Assembly (NCBI RefSeq): GCF_001680005.1 | Contig: NC_033566.1 | Location: 1,674,001-1,738,000, forward strand | Direction of reading: 5' to 3' | Origin: Plasmodium coatneyi | Lineage: Eukaryota; Apicomplexa; Aconoidasida; Haemosporida; Plasmodiidae | DNA length: 64,000 nucleotides | Shown here: one piece after another, positions 1-10,659 of the stretch | Layout of the letters: every line of letters begins with the position of its first letter | Position numbering within the stretch: position 1 is the stretch's first letter | Translations under genes and position numbers: made by a program | Notes under the pieces: model-generated | The model's database searches: none | What the model saw: the letters and a program-made list of their open reading frames with translations, nothing else | Told to the model about the DNA's origin: nothing

Positions 1-1857
1 AAGTTGCTTCTCCTGTTGTCCTCCTGTAGTTACAACGTAGTTATACAATCTATCTCATCTTTGTACCACCTGACAAAATTCACCTTCAAGGAAAATATGG
101 TCCAAGCCATTATATCGTGTATTATGAGAAGTTCCGTCGAAGGGAATGATCACATGTATGCTCTTTTCATAAAAAGCGTGCAGCCTATTATAATCTCCTT
201 AAGAAGAGACTTCGCTGCTTACCTCTCCTTCTTCTACGTCAGCTCCATAGACAGTACCGTCAAAAAAAAAATAAAAATAGACATGCTTTACCTACTAAGT
301 AATGAGGAGAACAGGCCAACCATTCTGGAGGAGCTGCTGCATGCTCTCTTTCAACCAGGAAACGATGACCTCATCGTGAAGAAGCTTTTCAGACACATCA
401 CTGCAGTGGCTGTGGTGGATTCGTCTTGTCTTTCCACAGTCATGCAACACTTCATTGCCCTCCTAAATTCGAATCTGCAATTGTATTCCTATGAGGCCAT
501 CCTCTCGTTAAGACAGTTACTGAGGCAGAGTGACGCAGAACATATCAGCCAAATTATTTTTTTCTTAACCCGCATTTTTTTTACCATTGAATCGATGGAA
601 GTTCAGGCGTCCGTGTTGTGGACGTTGGCCAAGTATCAGAACTTCACGGACCATTTGTTGCTTTTCGATTTTGCACGCATGTTGGTGAAACGGTTCGATA
701 ACATGGAGGGGGCGCTGAAGGTCCAGGTGCTCCATTTCGTGCTCAAGGTGTGGGCCTACCAGTATGCCAGTTGCTTCCTTCACGGGGGTGACACCACGGT
801 AGGTGATGAACACATCTTGGAAAGATCCGCCGCAACGACGAGCATCTACCAAGAGCAGCACAGCAATGTTGCAGACGGAACGAACAACCAGGTGGTGCAC
901 CACTTGGAGGAGTTTGCCAAGTATGAGCGTCTATGCAGGTTGGCCCTTCTCCAGGGGTCACGTCCTCAGGAACGTTTTGACATCCAGGAGATGAGTAAAT
1001 TCTACACCAACGTCATGCTGAGGATAAAGGAATTAGCAAACAAAGGTGATCTGAATTGGACCTTTTGGCAGAGGGACCTCTACAAAGAACCAGTCAGTGA
1101 ATACACCCTGCCTCTGTGTTACTTGAAGCACGTTCTGCTCACCACCGGCAATGGAGATCCTTCTAATGTGCTGCGTCTCAGTAAGGAGGAAATGCAGCAT
1201 GTGAGCAACTCTCCCTTTGGGACGCCTCAGGGGGAAGAGGACGATGGTGAAGGAGACTACCACTTCGACTTGCATCACAACTGCCCCGATGGGGAGGCCC
1301 CAATTGACCTGAAGGATCCAGTTGTCCTGCAGCTGAATACCATCTCCAGCATCCTCAATAGAAGACTCCCCTCCTACGTGGATTTACCCGACTTTGCGGA
1401 AGAAGATTTACCCAAAAGTGCACACATAACAAAGGGGGGAAAAACAAACCCCCCCGTGACAAGCATCTCTTCGAGGGATGTACAGATCAGCTACAGTCCC
1501 CACTTGAGCAGTGATCAAATTTTTTCCAACGTGGACGATTTTTACAGGGAGGAGGAGGTCAATCTGATCAACGGGAAGATGGGCTGCACACAAAACACGC
1601 TGCGGAATGCACACAAACCGATGCTGCAACGAACGAACGGACTGCTAACCAACAGGGGGACCAAAATTCAGGGCGAGGACGACGAGTCGGATGATGAGCA
1701 GAATGACGTCCCCCCCGAAGTACGTCATAATAGTGCGGATACATACCCAGGGGAGTGCATCTCCGCCACCAATTTTTCCAAAATAGACGAACAGCAAATA
1801 AATGACATAGAAAAGTTCTTCTTCAGTGATGAGGAAGATTTTGAGCGGGCCGAATGA
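1..1857 (+). CDS. AP-3 complex subunit beta (3' part)
   Basis: Partial gene: the frame is open from base 1 and no start lies in the window, so about 618 C-terminal residues are visible. AP-3 beta is a large subunit of the adaptor complex that sorts cargo from Golgi/endosomes to lysosome-related organelles. The first ~330 visible residues are helical repeats typical of an adaptin trunk; the stretch with RRDFAAYLSFFYVSSIDS and then IDMLYLLSNEENRPTILEE follows the AP-3 beta pattern (column of repeats, then LYVRSTDP/LANE-like motifs). After ~residue 400 the sequence becomes acidic and low in complexity (EEDDGEGD, then DDESDDEQND near the end), as in the beta3 hinge. No C-terminal ear domain is evident, so the protein may end soon after the hinge. 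The gene converges on the uL18 gene downstream. Family assignment is by recalled similarity; beta-1/2 (AP-1/2) is less likely because of the acidic hinge. Confidence 0.8.
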   Translation, partial: KLLLLLSSCSYNVVIQSISSLYHLTKFTFKENMVQAIISCIMRSSVEGNDHMYALFIKSVQPIIISLRRDFAAYLSFFYVSSIDSTVKKKIKIDMLYLLSNEENRPTILEELLHALFQPGNDDLIVKKLFRHITAVAVVDSSCLSTVMQHFIALLNSNLQLYSYEAILSLRQLLRQSDAEHISQIIFFLTRIFFTIESMEVQASVLWTLAKYQNFTDHLLLFDFARMLVKRFDNMEGALKVQVLHFVLKVWAYQYASCFLHGGDTTVGDEHILERSAATTSIYQEQHSNVADGTNNQVVHHLEEFAKYERLCRLALLQGSRPQERFDIQEMSKFYTNVMLRIKELANKGDLNWTFWQRDLYKEPVSEYTLPLCYLKHVLLTTGNGDPSNVLRLSKEEMQHVSNSPFGTPQGEEDDGEGDYHFDLHHNCPDGEAPIDLKDPVVLQLNTISSILNRRLPSYVDLPDFAEEDLPKSAHITKGGKTNPPVTSISSRDVQISYSPHLSSDQIFSNVDDFYREEEVNLINGKMGCTQNTLRNAHKPMLQRTNGLLTNRGTKIQGEDDESDDEQNDVPPEVRHNSADTYPGECISATNFSKIDEQQINDIEKFFFSDEEDFERAE

Positions 1858-2559
1858 AAAGTTAAAACAACTCCGCGAGCACACACAGGGTGATGCGCTT
1901 ACCTGTGAGGGTCTGTTTTGATGGACACGCATTCCCTTTCATATGAACAGGTCAGGTGGGAAAAAAAATCATTTTGGCTAGTTTGTTCGCGTTTGCAATT
2001 TTATCGCCTGACCTGTTCATATTTTTTTTTTTATTCACACATGTGCATACGGGTGAGGGTGAAATGACCCCCGCTGAACATTACGAATGAGTTCATGTGG
2101 AAGATTTACTTTTTTGCATCACCATGCGGGTTGTGTGTGTATGCGTGTTTTTTTTTTTTTTCGCGTGGATGACGTAAAATAAAAATGATATGGGCCGATG
2201 AACGAGCAACTGCAATTGCGAATGCATCGTTCGGAGGGGGGGGAGGATGGAACCCTCTCGTTGGTTCACCGCCGATGTGTGGAGCCCTTTCTCACAAGTG
2301 AAGGCATCCAAAGGGAAGCACCCACGTGGAGAGTGACGTTCATCCCCCCCTTGTTCACATTGCTACTTGAAAAAAAACATATACACAATAAAAAAATACC
2401 AAAAAAGATATGTATTTATTTTAATAAGCAAAACGGGCGCTTCCTACGTCAGGCGTGCGGGCTCACATGTCTGCCCTGTGCGCGTATGTTCTTATGTGAC
2501 CATGAAAGGGATGTCTCCAAGAATAGTGGTGCACCCCCCCCAACACATACTTCAATACT
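1858..2559. other. Convergent intergenic region
   Basis: Shared 3' region of AP-3 beta (plus) and the apicoplast uL18 gene (minus). It holds T-tracts, a TG-rich stretch near 2130 and one perfect inverted repeat described separately. No coding sequence is credible here; the open frames over 2198-2758 on the plus strand are antisense shadow of uL18. Confidence 0.7.
1941..2022. repeat. Perfect 16-bp inverted repeat followed by T-run
   Basis: ATATGAACAGGTCAGG at 1941-1956 is the exact reverse complement of 2007-2022, with a 50-nt spacer, and a T-run follows from 2023. It lies about 85 bp past the AP-3 beta stop. In RNA it would form a 16-bp hairpin. Such a long perfect palindrome is unlikely by chance in this DNA. 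It could act in 3'-end formation or be a relic of a small inverted element; function is unknown. Confidence 0.75.
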
Positions 2560-3396
2560 TCACAGTTGCAACCCCACGGCGCGGGCCCCTTCAGCTAATG
2601 CCTCCACCTTCCCTGCATACTTGAATTTCCCCCTATCAAATCGTACCTTAAAAATGCCTTTATTTAATGCCTTCCTGCCGATGTCTTTTCCAATTTCCCA
2701 CCCGGATTTAATAGTCCTCCCATTATTCACAACTCTGTTGGTTGACTTATTTCTGTAAGTGCCTAACACACCAGATAAGTTTGGATCCCTCGAACAAGAA
2801 AAACAGAGTATATGTCTCCTGTAGTCGTCCACCACTGTGGCATATATATGATTGTTGGTGTTTTTAATTCGTAACCTTGGTACTCGCTTGCCTTCAAGAA
2901 TTTCCTTGTCGACGTCTACATTGGGGTTGTCTGACACGTCTCTCTTTTCCACCTTCTCCGTCGTCGCTGCATGCTCGCGGATCAGCCTTTCCAGAGCGAT
3001 CTTAGGGGTGTAAAAAAAATGAAAAATGAAATATAAAAAATAAAAAGTAAAGGAGTTAAGCGGAAAGGTCACACCCTCGTTTGTGTGCCAAGTTGGAAGA
3101 CTCCGCTTGGTGAATTAGTGGACACATCGGTGGAATGCTGCACACACGTGGGGAAATGTTCCTCCTCCGTTTATTTATTATTATTTTTTTTTGATTACAT
3201 TTTTTTTTTTCTTCTTTTTTTCCTTCAATTTCTTAACCTTCCCCTGGGGGAGTTTTTCAGGGGCGGCTTTCTTCCTGTTGGGTGAAGAGAACAACGAGAA
3301 TGGATTCCTTGGGAAGACCGCCCTGTTCGTTGCAAAGCTGTGCAGTACGTCGAGGTAAAGTAAAAGGAGGGGGACAACGAAGGCGGGAGCGTTCAT
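2560..3396 (-). CDS. Ribosomal protein uL18, apicoplast (RPL18)
   Basis: Two-exon model: exon 1 complement(3199..3396), exon 2 complement(2560..3000), intron 3001-3198 with GT/AG ends and phase 0; 212 aa. Exon 1 begins with a hydrophobic signal peptide (PAFVVPLLLLYLDVLHSF) followed by a Lys-rich, acid-poor stretch ending in KEKKKKKKN: the bipartite leader used for import into the apicoplast. Exon 2 carries the uL18 fold: RVPRLRIKNTNNHIYATVVDD, then SGWEIGKDIGRKALNKGI and VRFDRGKFKYAGKVEALAEG near the C-terminus, the standard bacterial-type L18 signature. uL18 binds 5S rRNA on the large subunit. A mitochondrial destination is possible but the signal peptide argues for the apicoplast. The gene faces AP-3 beta tail to tail and diverges from ROP14. 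Confidence 0.88.
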
Positions 3397-5149
3397 AGTA
3401 AACGCGCCATTTAACTGTGGTTATTCGATTAAACGGTTAAGCGGTGAAACGGCGAAGGGGCTAAATGGCGCAATACGAAGGAGAGAAAAAAAATCCTTTT
3501 TACAAAATAACACTCGGCCCATGGCAACACCGTGTGGTCCCCTTTTTCGACCAGTGGTAAATTTGTTCGGATGAAAATGATCAGTTTGTTTTGGTAGGCG
3601 GGTAAATGAATTCGCGTATCCCTCTGCCGGGGTAAGCACATAGCGGAACAATTACGTGGGTGCACAATTACGTAGGCGAAGAAATACGTTTGCCCTCTGC
3701 TAGGAACCTACCCCCTTCATCCAAAAATGAATCACACGAAGGGGTGTTCACTTGGGAGGTCCCAACTTTCTGCTCGCCTCTTCAATTCGGGGTTAACCTG
3801 CTCATGTGGCGGCACATACCAAGTCGATTTGTGCACATATCCCCTAGTAGGAACTGCGCCTCAGAGGGCACGCTGCGGCATTGTTCGGTCGGGGCAGTGA
3901 GAAGGGGAGCAGCCAAAGAAGAAGCATATCTGTATGAACACGCACGTAGATTTATCCAAGCCGTTTAAAAAAAGGAAAAATAAAGGGAGGGAAGGATGGA
4001 AGGAAGAACATTTCCACCTTAACACCCCTGTGACGAAAGGATTTCTAGTTAACTTCCCTCCCCCGATCGATACGCACGCCATGAAAAATGCCAACAGGAT
4101 GATAAATCCGAAAAGGGGAGGTTGCCGCTAAATATTAAGCAGAGTCATTTTGGCATTTTTTTTTTTTTTTTTTTTTAAATGTGTGCAGTGTGGCCAATGT
4201 TCTGGTGCAGATATTAGCGGTGGGGTCACGAGGAGAATGTTTCCGATGGTGTGCATAAATTGAGTTGGCCCTTAACTTATTCCTTACCCACCTTGCTATG
4301 CGTTTTACCTGTCTACATAGGAATGATGGCATACAAAGAGGCACCATCCCGTTGGGGCAAATTTGTTCCCCCCCCACCGTGATGATGCCTCTTTGTAATG
4401 CCAAACTAACCACTGCGGGGTGTTGATCCATGGGTGCACATTTTCTACTGGTGTATTAACTGATTTGTTTTAACTGGTGTCCCCCCGGAGAAGTGCCAAA
4501 CGGGTTGTTTATTCTCCCGTTAAGGCATCCATTTCTTAAAGGAAAAAAAAAAAATGCTGTTCGTAAGCGGCAGAGCGTATGCGTGGCCCACGTGGAGTCA
4601 ACAAACAGGTGCACCCTCTATGCATACTTAAAAAAAAAAAAAAAAAAAAAAAATTAATCATACGATGTTTATATATTGCATGCACGTACCTGGTACAGTT
4701 GTACCTCTGGTGCAGCAAAGAAAAAACAAAATGAGGGTGAATGTGTTTCTCTTCCCGGTTAGCACTCCGGTGCTCCGGTCCCGCAAAGCCATTGCAACCA
4801 AGCATAACGACAACCTGTGCCATGTGCATTAGACAATTCTGTCCTGTTGGTCTACCGTTGGAGGAATGGTCCCCTCAAAATGTAATAACAGCTGAGGAGG
4901 TAGACACATGAAAGGAAAGGTCCTTTCATTCTTTTTTTTTTCTTTTTTTCTACTTGCCCTCCACTTGGCAACAGCACGCCTACCTTTTGCAACTTTAAGC
5001 TTTAGTATTTTGTCTTTGGTTGTGTGTGCGTGCGGTTACATGTGAAGTGCTTCTGTGAGGACGCAGAAGTGGGTGATCGGCCGACTTGGGGTTCCTTCCC
5101 TTCAGTGGATTCCCCACTAGGACGCACTTCCTACACACTGCCATGCAAA
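3397..5149. other. Divergent promoter region of uL18 and ROP14
   Basis: About 1.75 kb between two head-to-head genes. It contains poly(dT) near 4158 and poly(dA) near 4629-4652, and a GTGCAC motif at 4609. Short open frames on both strands (for example 3660-3968 and 4135-4431) have no recognisable composition or motif and look random. The region should hold both promoters and 5' leaders. Confidence 0.6.
4609..4614. promoter_or_regulatory. Candidate AP2-I-type motif GTGCAC upstream of ROP14
   Basis: GTGCAC lies 536 bp upstream of the ROP14 start. This palindrome is the reported core recognised by the invasion regulator AP2-I in P. falciparum. A 6-bp palindrome occurs about every 4 kb by chance, and other copies in this window (for example near 893 and 35933) sit at unrelated genes, so this is only a candidate. 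Confidence 0.2.
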
Positions 5150-8100
5150 ATGGAACACCCTGAGGTGAAGGGACCCACGCGGATCCTGGTCAATGACAAG
5201 GATGTTAGCAACGAGGGGGGCCTACCCAAAGCTAGGAAGTGGTTGAAGGAGCTAGTAAAAAATGTGTTCCTACAGGAGGACACGGAAGATGCCTTTCCAT
5301 TCAACAACAAGGCTCTTCGGAACACTTTCTGGACCTCCCAACTGGTGAGTGGTGAGGTGGTAAAGTTGTGATGTGGTCAGTGTCCTTTCTGTTGTGTCAC
5401 GTGTTTACTTTTTTGCAAACTTGAAGCACACGCACAGTTGCGCTGACATGAATGCTAACGTGAATGCTAACGTGAATGATAACGTGAATGATCACGTGGG
5501 CACCCCCCATTCTTCACCCCCCGCAGATGTGCACCAGGATAATTCTCCTGTCTTGCTTCTTCTCCTTCGTTGTGGCGTGGCAGCAGGTGAGTACCCATAA
5601 GAGCAACGCTACAAAAGTACCCTCTCATGGGTGAAGATTTCTCCAGATTGACCCATTTGATCGCTTTGACCCGTTTAATCACTTTCACCCCCCTTAGAAT
5701 ATCCCCCTGATCGGGGAGGACGGGCTGACCCCCGCAAAGGAGCACGTGAACAAGATGATGAAGGACCTGCACGACGAAGGCATCTGGGAAAAGTTTCGGA
5801 CCTTCCACTCGCTTTTCTGGTTCCTTCCGGCAAGCGATTTGGTCCTCACGGTGTTGCCGATAGTAGGTGGGTTGGAGGGAAGGGTGCTATTACCGGAGGT
5901 GTATTCGCTCCGTATGATTGGTCTACGAAGAAGGTAGTCCCTCCAACGGAGCATGGCGTGATTTTTCCACCTCCTGTTGTTTTCCCCTTTTGTAGGCATG
6001 GTTCTGTCCCTGGTGGCCCTCCTGCTGAACCAAATAAATATAGTGACCGTCCTGCCGATATACGTAATCCTGCAGTCCATTTACAGCGTGGGGAATGTTT
6101 GGTATAATTACGTTTTCGAGATAGAGTTGCTGGAGTTGGTATTTTTGAGTCTGCTTCTGGTACCCCTGTGTAGGAACCATCTGAAGTGCAGGTTCTCTAG
6201 CACCCCCTTTGTTCGGTACGTGTGTCGATTCTTCGTTTTCAAGGTGTTGTTGGGGTCCAGCTTAATAAGGTTCAGGAACACAGATTCGTGGGGAAACTTG
6301 GAGGGGAAGTATTACCTGTACGAAACGCAGCCGTTACCATCAAGCATTGGATATATCTTTCATGGAAGCTTCACCATGAGCAAACTGGACAATCTGTTTT
6401 GCATCCTAACAGAATGTGTCTTCTCCTTTTTCATTCTTTTCCCTGTAAGGTCGTTTCGGCTAATAGGTGGGGTATTGATTCTTCTCTACTGCGTACTAAA
6501 TTTCGTTACTGGGAATTCCTACCTGTTTTACGTTTTGCTGGTGGCTCCCTTAATGTTTTGCTTCGACGATGAGGTGCTTCTCCCCTTTGTTTTAAAGTCG
6601 AGGAGGAATGAAGTGCTCTCCGTGGTGAGGGAGAAGGCGACGCAGCTATCCAAAAGCAGGGGATATTTCCAAAGTTTTGATGTGCTCTACTGTACCGGGT
6701 TCAGTGTGGACGAAGTGAACAAGATGAAGGACGCCTATTTTAGGATCGACTCGGAGGAGGGTGCCTACAATGGGGATGACAAGGAAGGAAGTGCTTGGAA
6801 TGGAGGAAATCACTGGAATGGGTGGAACAACACAAGGGGAATATCTTCCCAACCGGAGAAGGAGCACCTCCTAAGCAGGGCAACTTCCAACCAGGAAACG
6901 AACTTCTACCCGGAAGAGAACCACATGGAGTGCATTAAAAAGGACGTGCTGAATGCGTTTCATTGGATCTTTTCAAAAAAGGGACCACAGTATATACTGA
7001 ACAATTATAACACTTCCAGGGAGTTGATCGTTCATGTGGTTTGTGTCCTCATCATGCTCACATACAACAGTTTTTGCGTGTATCTCACGTATTTTACGAG
7101 GGAGTCCATTTTTCTGTTTTTTGTCTATGTCTCCATTTTCCTTGTCTACATGGTTTATCTTTTTTTTTTCACAAAAAATGTGTTCCCCTGTTTGGTCAGC
7201 CAAGTGGGACTTCTCTTCACTGTTTCGCTGATCTACACGAACTACATTTTTCAGCATGGATTTTCAGACGTGTATTTTTCGAGTTTATTTTTTTTACACC
7301 TGTTCTGTTTACTCTCCCTCTCTGTGTTCCACCTGAGCAATCAAAGGTTCGTTGTGAAGTGCCTTTCCCAATATTTCTACTTTGTTCTGTTTCTGTATTT
7401 TTTGTGCTTCTTCGTGCAGAATGCTTTGTCTCCACTGCAGGTGATGAATGCAGAGTATGGCAACTTCCAGCAGATGAATGTCTATGGATCCTTTGGACAT
7501 ATCAATAAAGTCAGACGGGAGATCATTATAACGGCTAGTAACCCATCCAACGGGTCGTCTATTGCAACATCGGGGGGAAAACTCCACTCCGGGTGGGACA
7601 ACTACGAATTCAACTGCAAGCCAGACAATGTGGAGAAGACCCTGTGCAGTCAGTTCAGACTCGTCTATGGCTTCCTCCCCGTTTTGTATGTAGACAGACT
7701 GGATTGGCAGTTCAACCAACTCAGTTACAGTGACGACCAAACTATTTTACACACTTCATGGTTTCAAAGATTTCTTAACAAACTCGCTTCTAACGATGAA
7801 GGCGTCCTCTCCCTGTTGTATAGAACCCCTTCTTTTGTAAACCCTCCTCCGGGGAAGAACCCATCCAAGTCGGGTACCATCCATTTGACCGTCTCTAGTG
7901 ACGTGTATAGATTCTCCCCACAGGGGGAAAAGAATGCCTGGTGGGAGGTGGTCTCTTCGAGGGTCATCCTTGAGCAGAAGGGCCTCCAAGCATCAAACGG
8001 TGGGTTTATCACGATTGGCACACACAATGGGGTGAACCCTCCAGATGAACGAAACAACCTCCTGCGTGTAGGCTACTCTCCCGGCATTCAGCGTAGTGGT

Positions 8101-8889
8101 AGATCCACGTACCAAGGTAACCATTATGGATCCACGGTTGAAGACACTTCAGGGGAAACGATGTCGGGGAAGATAATATCGCAGCACAACATGAGGAAGA
8201 AGAAGCACCGAGTTGCGGAACAGGGAAAACTCCACGTGGAAGAACCAGAAACGACAGAGAAGGAGTCACTCCCCAGGAAGATACGCACGCAGGAAAAAAA
8301 TAGATATGCACAAAAGAAGAAAAACTTTTTTAGGCAAAAAAAACTGCAGGAGTTGAAAACAGAGGGGGAGGAAAAAGATTCCATGGAGGAGGCACAAATG
8401 ATGAAGGGTAGTGAACAGTCTGGAAGGGAACACGAAGGGGAAACGCCCCCACAGTTGGAAGACGGCATGGCAATAGACGATGCAGACAAAGCGATCGATG
8501 GGGAGAACCTCTTTTCCGCGGTGCAGAAGATGGAGGCGGAGCGGGAGAAGGCAAGTAGGAAGGCAGCACAGAAAAGGAAATATAAAATGGCGGTTGGCGT
8601 GACGGAGAAAAAAAGTCCAAACGGGGTTCTTCCCAGCATCATATCGTTGAATGGGGTTTTCCCCTCTATGATGTCACCCAAAGGAGTACTCTCCCTCGAT
8701 AAAGCAATACAAAAGGAGATGGATGAGGCTATCAGAAATTCCTACAGACAATATGGACTGCTGAATGATTTTTCTCGTAAAATTACAAAGTTGGGGTTTG
8801 TTAACATAGACGAGGGGAGGAGTCGATATGGTGAAATTAAGGAGTTGCTTGCCAAGAGTCAGGAGGAAGACACACACAAGGGGACTTAA
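5150..8889 (+). CDS. ROP14: Rhoptry protein ROP14, lipase maturation factor-like membrane protein
   Basis: Four-exon model: 5150..5344, 5527..5586, 5698..5866, 5996..8889; all junctions are GT/AG and in frame; 1105 aa. The N-terminal ~580 residues hold many membrane segments and a loop with KYYLYETQPLPSSIGY (about residues 246-261), the hallmark of the lipase maturation factor (LMF) family. Exons 2-3 add NIPLIGEDGLTPA, matching the LMF 'GLIG.DGILPA' segment. A luminal domain follows (PDNVEKTLCSQFRLVYGFLPVLYVDRLDWQ), then a charged, repetitive tail of ~300 residues (MRKKK, QEKNRYAQKKKNFFRQKK) not seen in animal LMFs. From memory this syntenic position is ROP14, a multi-membrane-spanning rhoptry protein. 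Animal LMF1 helps lipases fold in the ER; whether ROP14 does so is inference. Start is the ATG at 5150; an in-frame ATG at 5024 could extend it. Confidence 0.85.
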
Positions 8890-9309
8890 CTGCATCAGTG
8901 ACTACATGCACACGTCTATATGTTAATTTGTGTAAATTTGCTTTGTGTTTGCTGCGGATCCGTCCACATGGTTAAGTTTTTTTTTTTTTTTTTTGTTTAC
9001 CCCATCACTGCATGATCGCGCTTCAGCCTGGCGTTAAAAACGTTACACATTTACCGCTCTGCAACTCTGCACAAGTGTGTGCAGGAGGAGGTACCCACTG
9101 GCATAACCCGCATGGCTATCTCCATATCAATCGCTTTTTTGTAAGCGGCCCTAATTTAAGAACCTTCTGGTTAATGAAAACTTCGCGGCAGTCTCCCCCA
9201 AGAAGGAGGGAAGAAAGCACCCCGTGGAAATTGCAACACACACATGTAGAATTAAAAAAAAAAAAAAACGTCATTATCGTAACGACAGGGAGTCCACCAC
9301 ACCAGTTGG
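8890..9309. other. Convergent intergenic region
   Basis: 420 bp between the stops of ROP14 (plus) and the 61-aa gene (minus). Contains a poly(dT) run at about 8978-8994 and poly(dA) at about 9254-9268. Nothing else is recognisable. Confidence 0.6.
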
Positions 9310-9695
9310 TCATTTTTTCTCCTCCTGCTGCGACTTTAGGAGTTCCCTCTGCTTCCGGCGGTACTCATTGTTATAGGAGTGCACTTGGTTCTTCTCCTTG
9401 TCTACATTTAGGTAACACAGGCTAAGGGCAGAGAGGCCCAACGGGATGGACGTACCTAGGGGGTGGAGGCAGCATGAAATGAGGTCAGCAATATAAGTAT
9501 GCGCCAAGCAAACGCTTGACCCGGTCACCAGCCAGCTAACCACAGATGAGCTGAAGGAGTCACTCTGCTGAGGTATTACACAAATTTGAAAAAAAAAAAA
9601 AAATAAAATAAAATAAAATAATCGCTCTTTATTTTATTATTTTTTTTTCTCTTACCCAGGATGATGAAGGCGCACCAGTTAATGACCTTCTTCAT
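9310..9695 (-). CDS. 61-aa single-membrane-span protein, unknown function
   Basis: Hand-built two-exon gene: exon 1 complement(9656..9695) encodes ATG plus 12 codons and one base; exon 2 complement(9310..9455); intron 9456-9655 has GTAAG and CTAG ends and joins in frame. The protein starts MKKVINWCAFIILG, continues through a hydrophobic segment of ~25 residues and ends in a basic helical tail (KEKNQVHSYNNEYRRKQREL). Size, single N-terminal span and a charged tail with H and RRKQRE resemble small mitochondrial inner-membrane assembly factors such as PET117, but the similarity is too weak to name it. The intron contains an (AAAAT)n tract. It is the first of three tiny spliced genes between ROP14 and NOG1. 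Confidence 0.6.
9589..9622. repeat. Poly(A)/(AAAAT)n tract
   Basis: A run of A leads into four AAAAT units. Near-identical tracts occur at 10733-10755 and 13521-13549. The first two sit inside introns of small minus-strand genes, so in the RNA sense they are T-rich tracts, which may help branch-point/acceptor recognition. Confidence 0.7.
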
Positions 9696-10659
9696 TTTTT
9701 TTCTTTTTAATTACATTTTTTTTTCCCCTTTTATAAGTGTAGAGGCACTTTTTAGAGCCTTAAGCGAGGCGCGGGGAGGCGGGACAAAATGGCAGGGATA
9801 CAAAACTGAACGTAGGGTGGAGGCTGTTCGAGCTGGGATTCTTCGCCTGCACATTTGGGAACGCTCCTTTTTGTGCTTTTACATTGGAGGGGGAATTACT
9901 TAAAAAAAAAAAAAAAAAAAAGGTGAGCAGATGAACAGGTGAACATGCGTTATTGCCGAATTGACTGCAAACGGTGCGCTCCCAAATTGCACGTTACAAA
10001 AAAAAATAGTTGCTTCCCAAGGGGGTGGTTTTCCCCAATGTAGGTAACATTCAACACGTCGAAGTTGTTCATCCTGGGAGTTGCTGTGTGAGGGAGGACC
10101 GAACAGTCACGGGATCATTTCGCTGTATTTATTTTATGCACACAGGAAGAGGCGTACACCTGCATCCCCAGGGGACCATATGAAAAACGTTCACATGTGG
10201 ATCCCTCCTGGATCAAGTTGCGGCAAAACATAACCCCTTCTTTGTCACAGTGTTCAGCAAACTATCCAGCTAGCTATTTTTAATTGTGTTAACCTTTCGG
10301 TTAGTTATCACTTTTGGGAAGTAAACATGCACGTCGCCATAACGGGCAGACAAAAAAAAAAGGGAGGAAAGAAGTAAGAACACGTAACCACGCTGTGGTT
10401 ATATTGCAGGAGAAAGCATCACCAGAATCGGACCCAAACAAGGTACGCCCTGAGATGGGGTTGCGTCCGAGTGACACCCATCAATTGGGGGGTGGTAATC
10501 AAGGAGCCACGTGTGCAAGTAACGTTTTGCATAATTGGAAAAAAAAAAAAATTATCTTTTGGCCACTTGGTGTAGACGCCAAAGTGGAACGGAACAAAAA
10601 AAAAAAAAAAAAAAAAAAAAGATAGACTATTTCGCCAATCTGCTAGACGTTTTTATTTT
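9696..10659. other. Intergenic region between two minus-strand small genes
   Basis: 5' side of the 61-aa gene and 3' side of the ATP6AP2-like gene. Contains poly(dA) runs at about 9902-9920 and 10596-10620. The open frame 10314-10625 is Lys-rich only because of A-runs and is not credible as a gene. Confidence 0.6.

Noticed and set aside
2198..2758. 186-codon plus-strand frame
   Set aside because: Its second half is antisense to the conserved uL18 C-terminus; the rest is intergenic.
8124..8681. 185-codon minus-strand frame in the ROP14 tail
   Set aside because: Mirror of the charged repetitive tail; no start context or domain.
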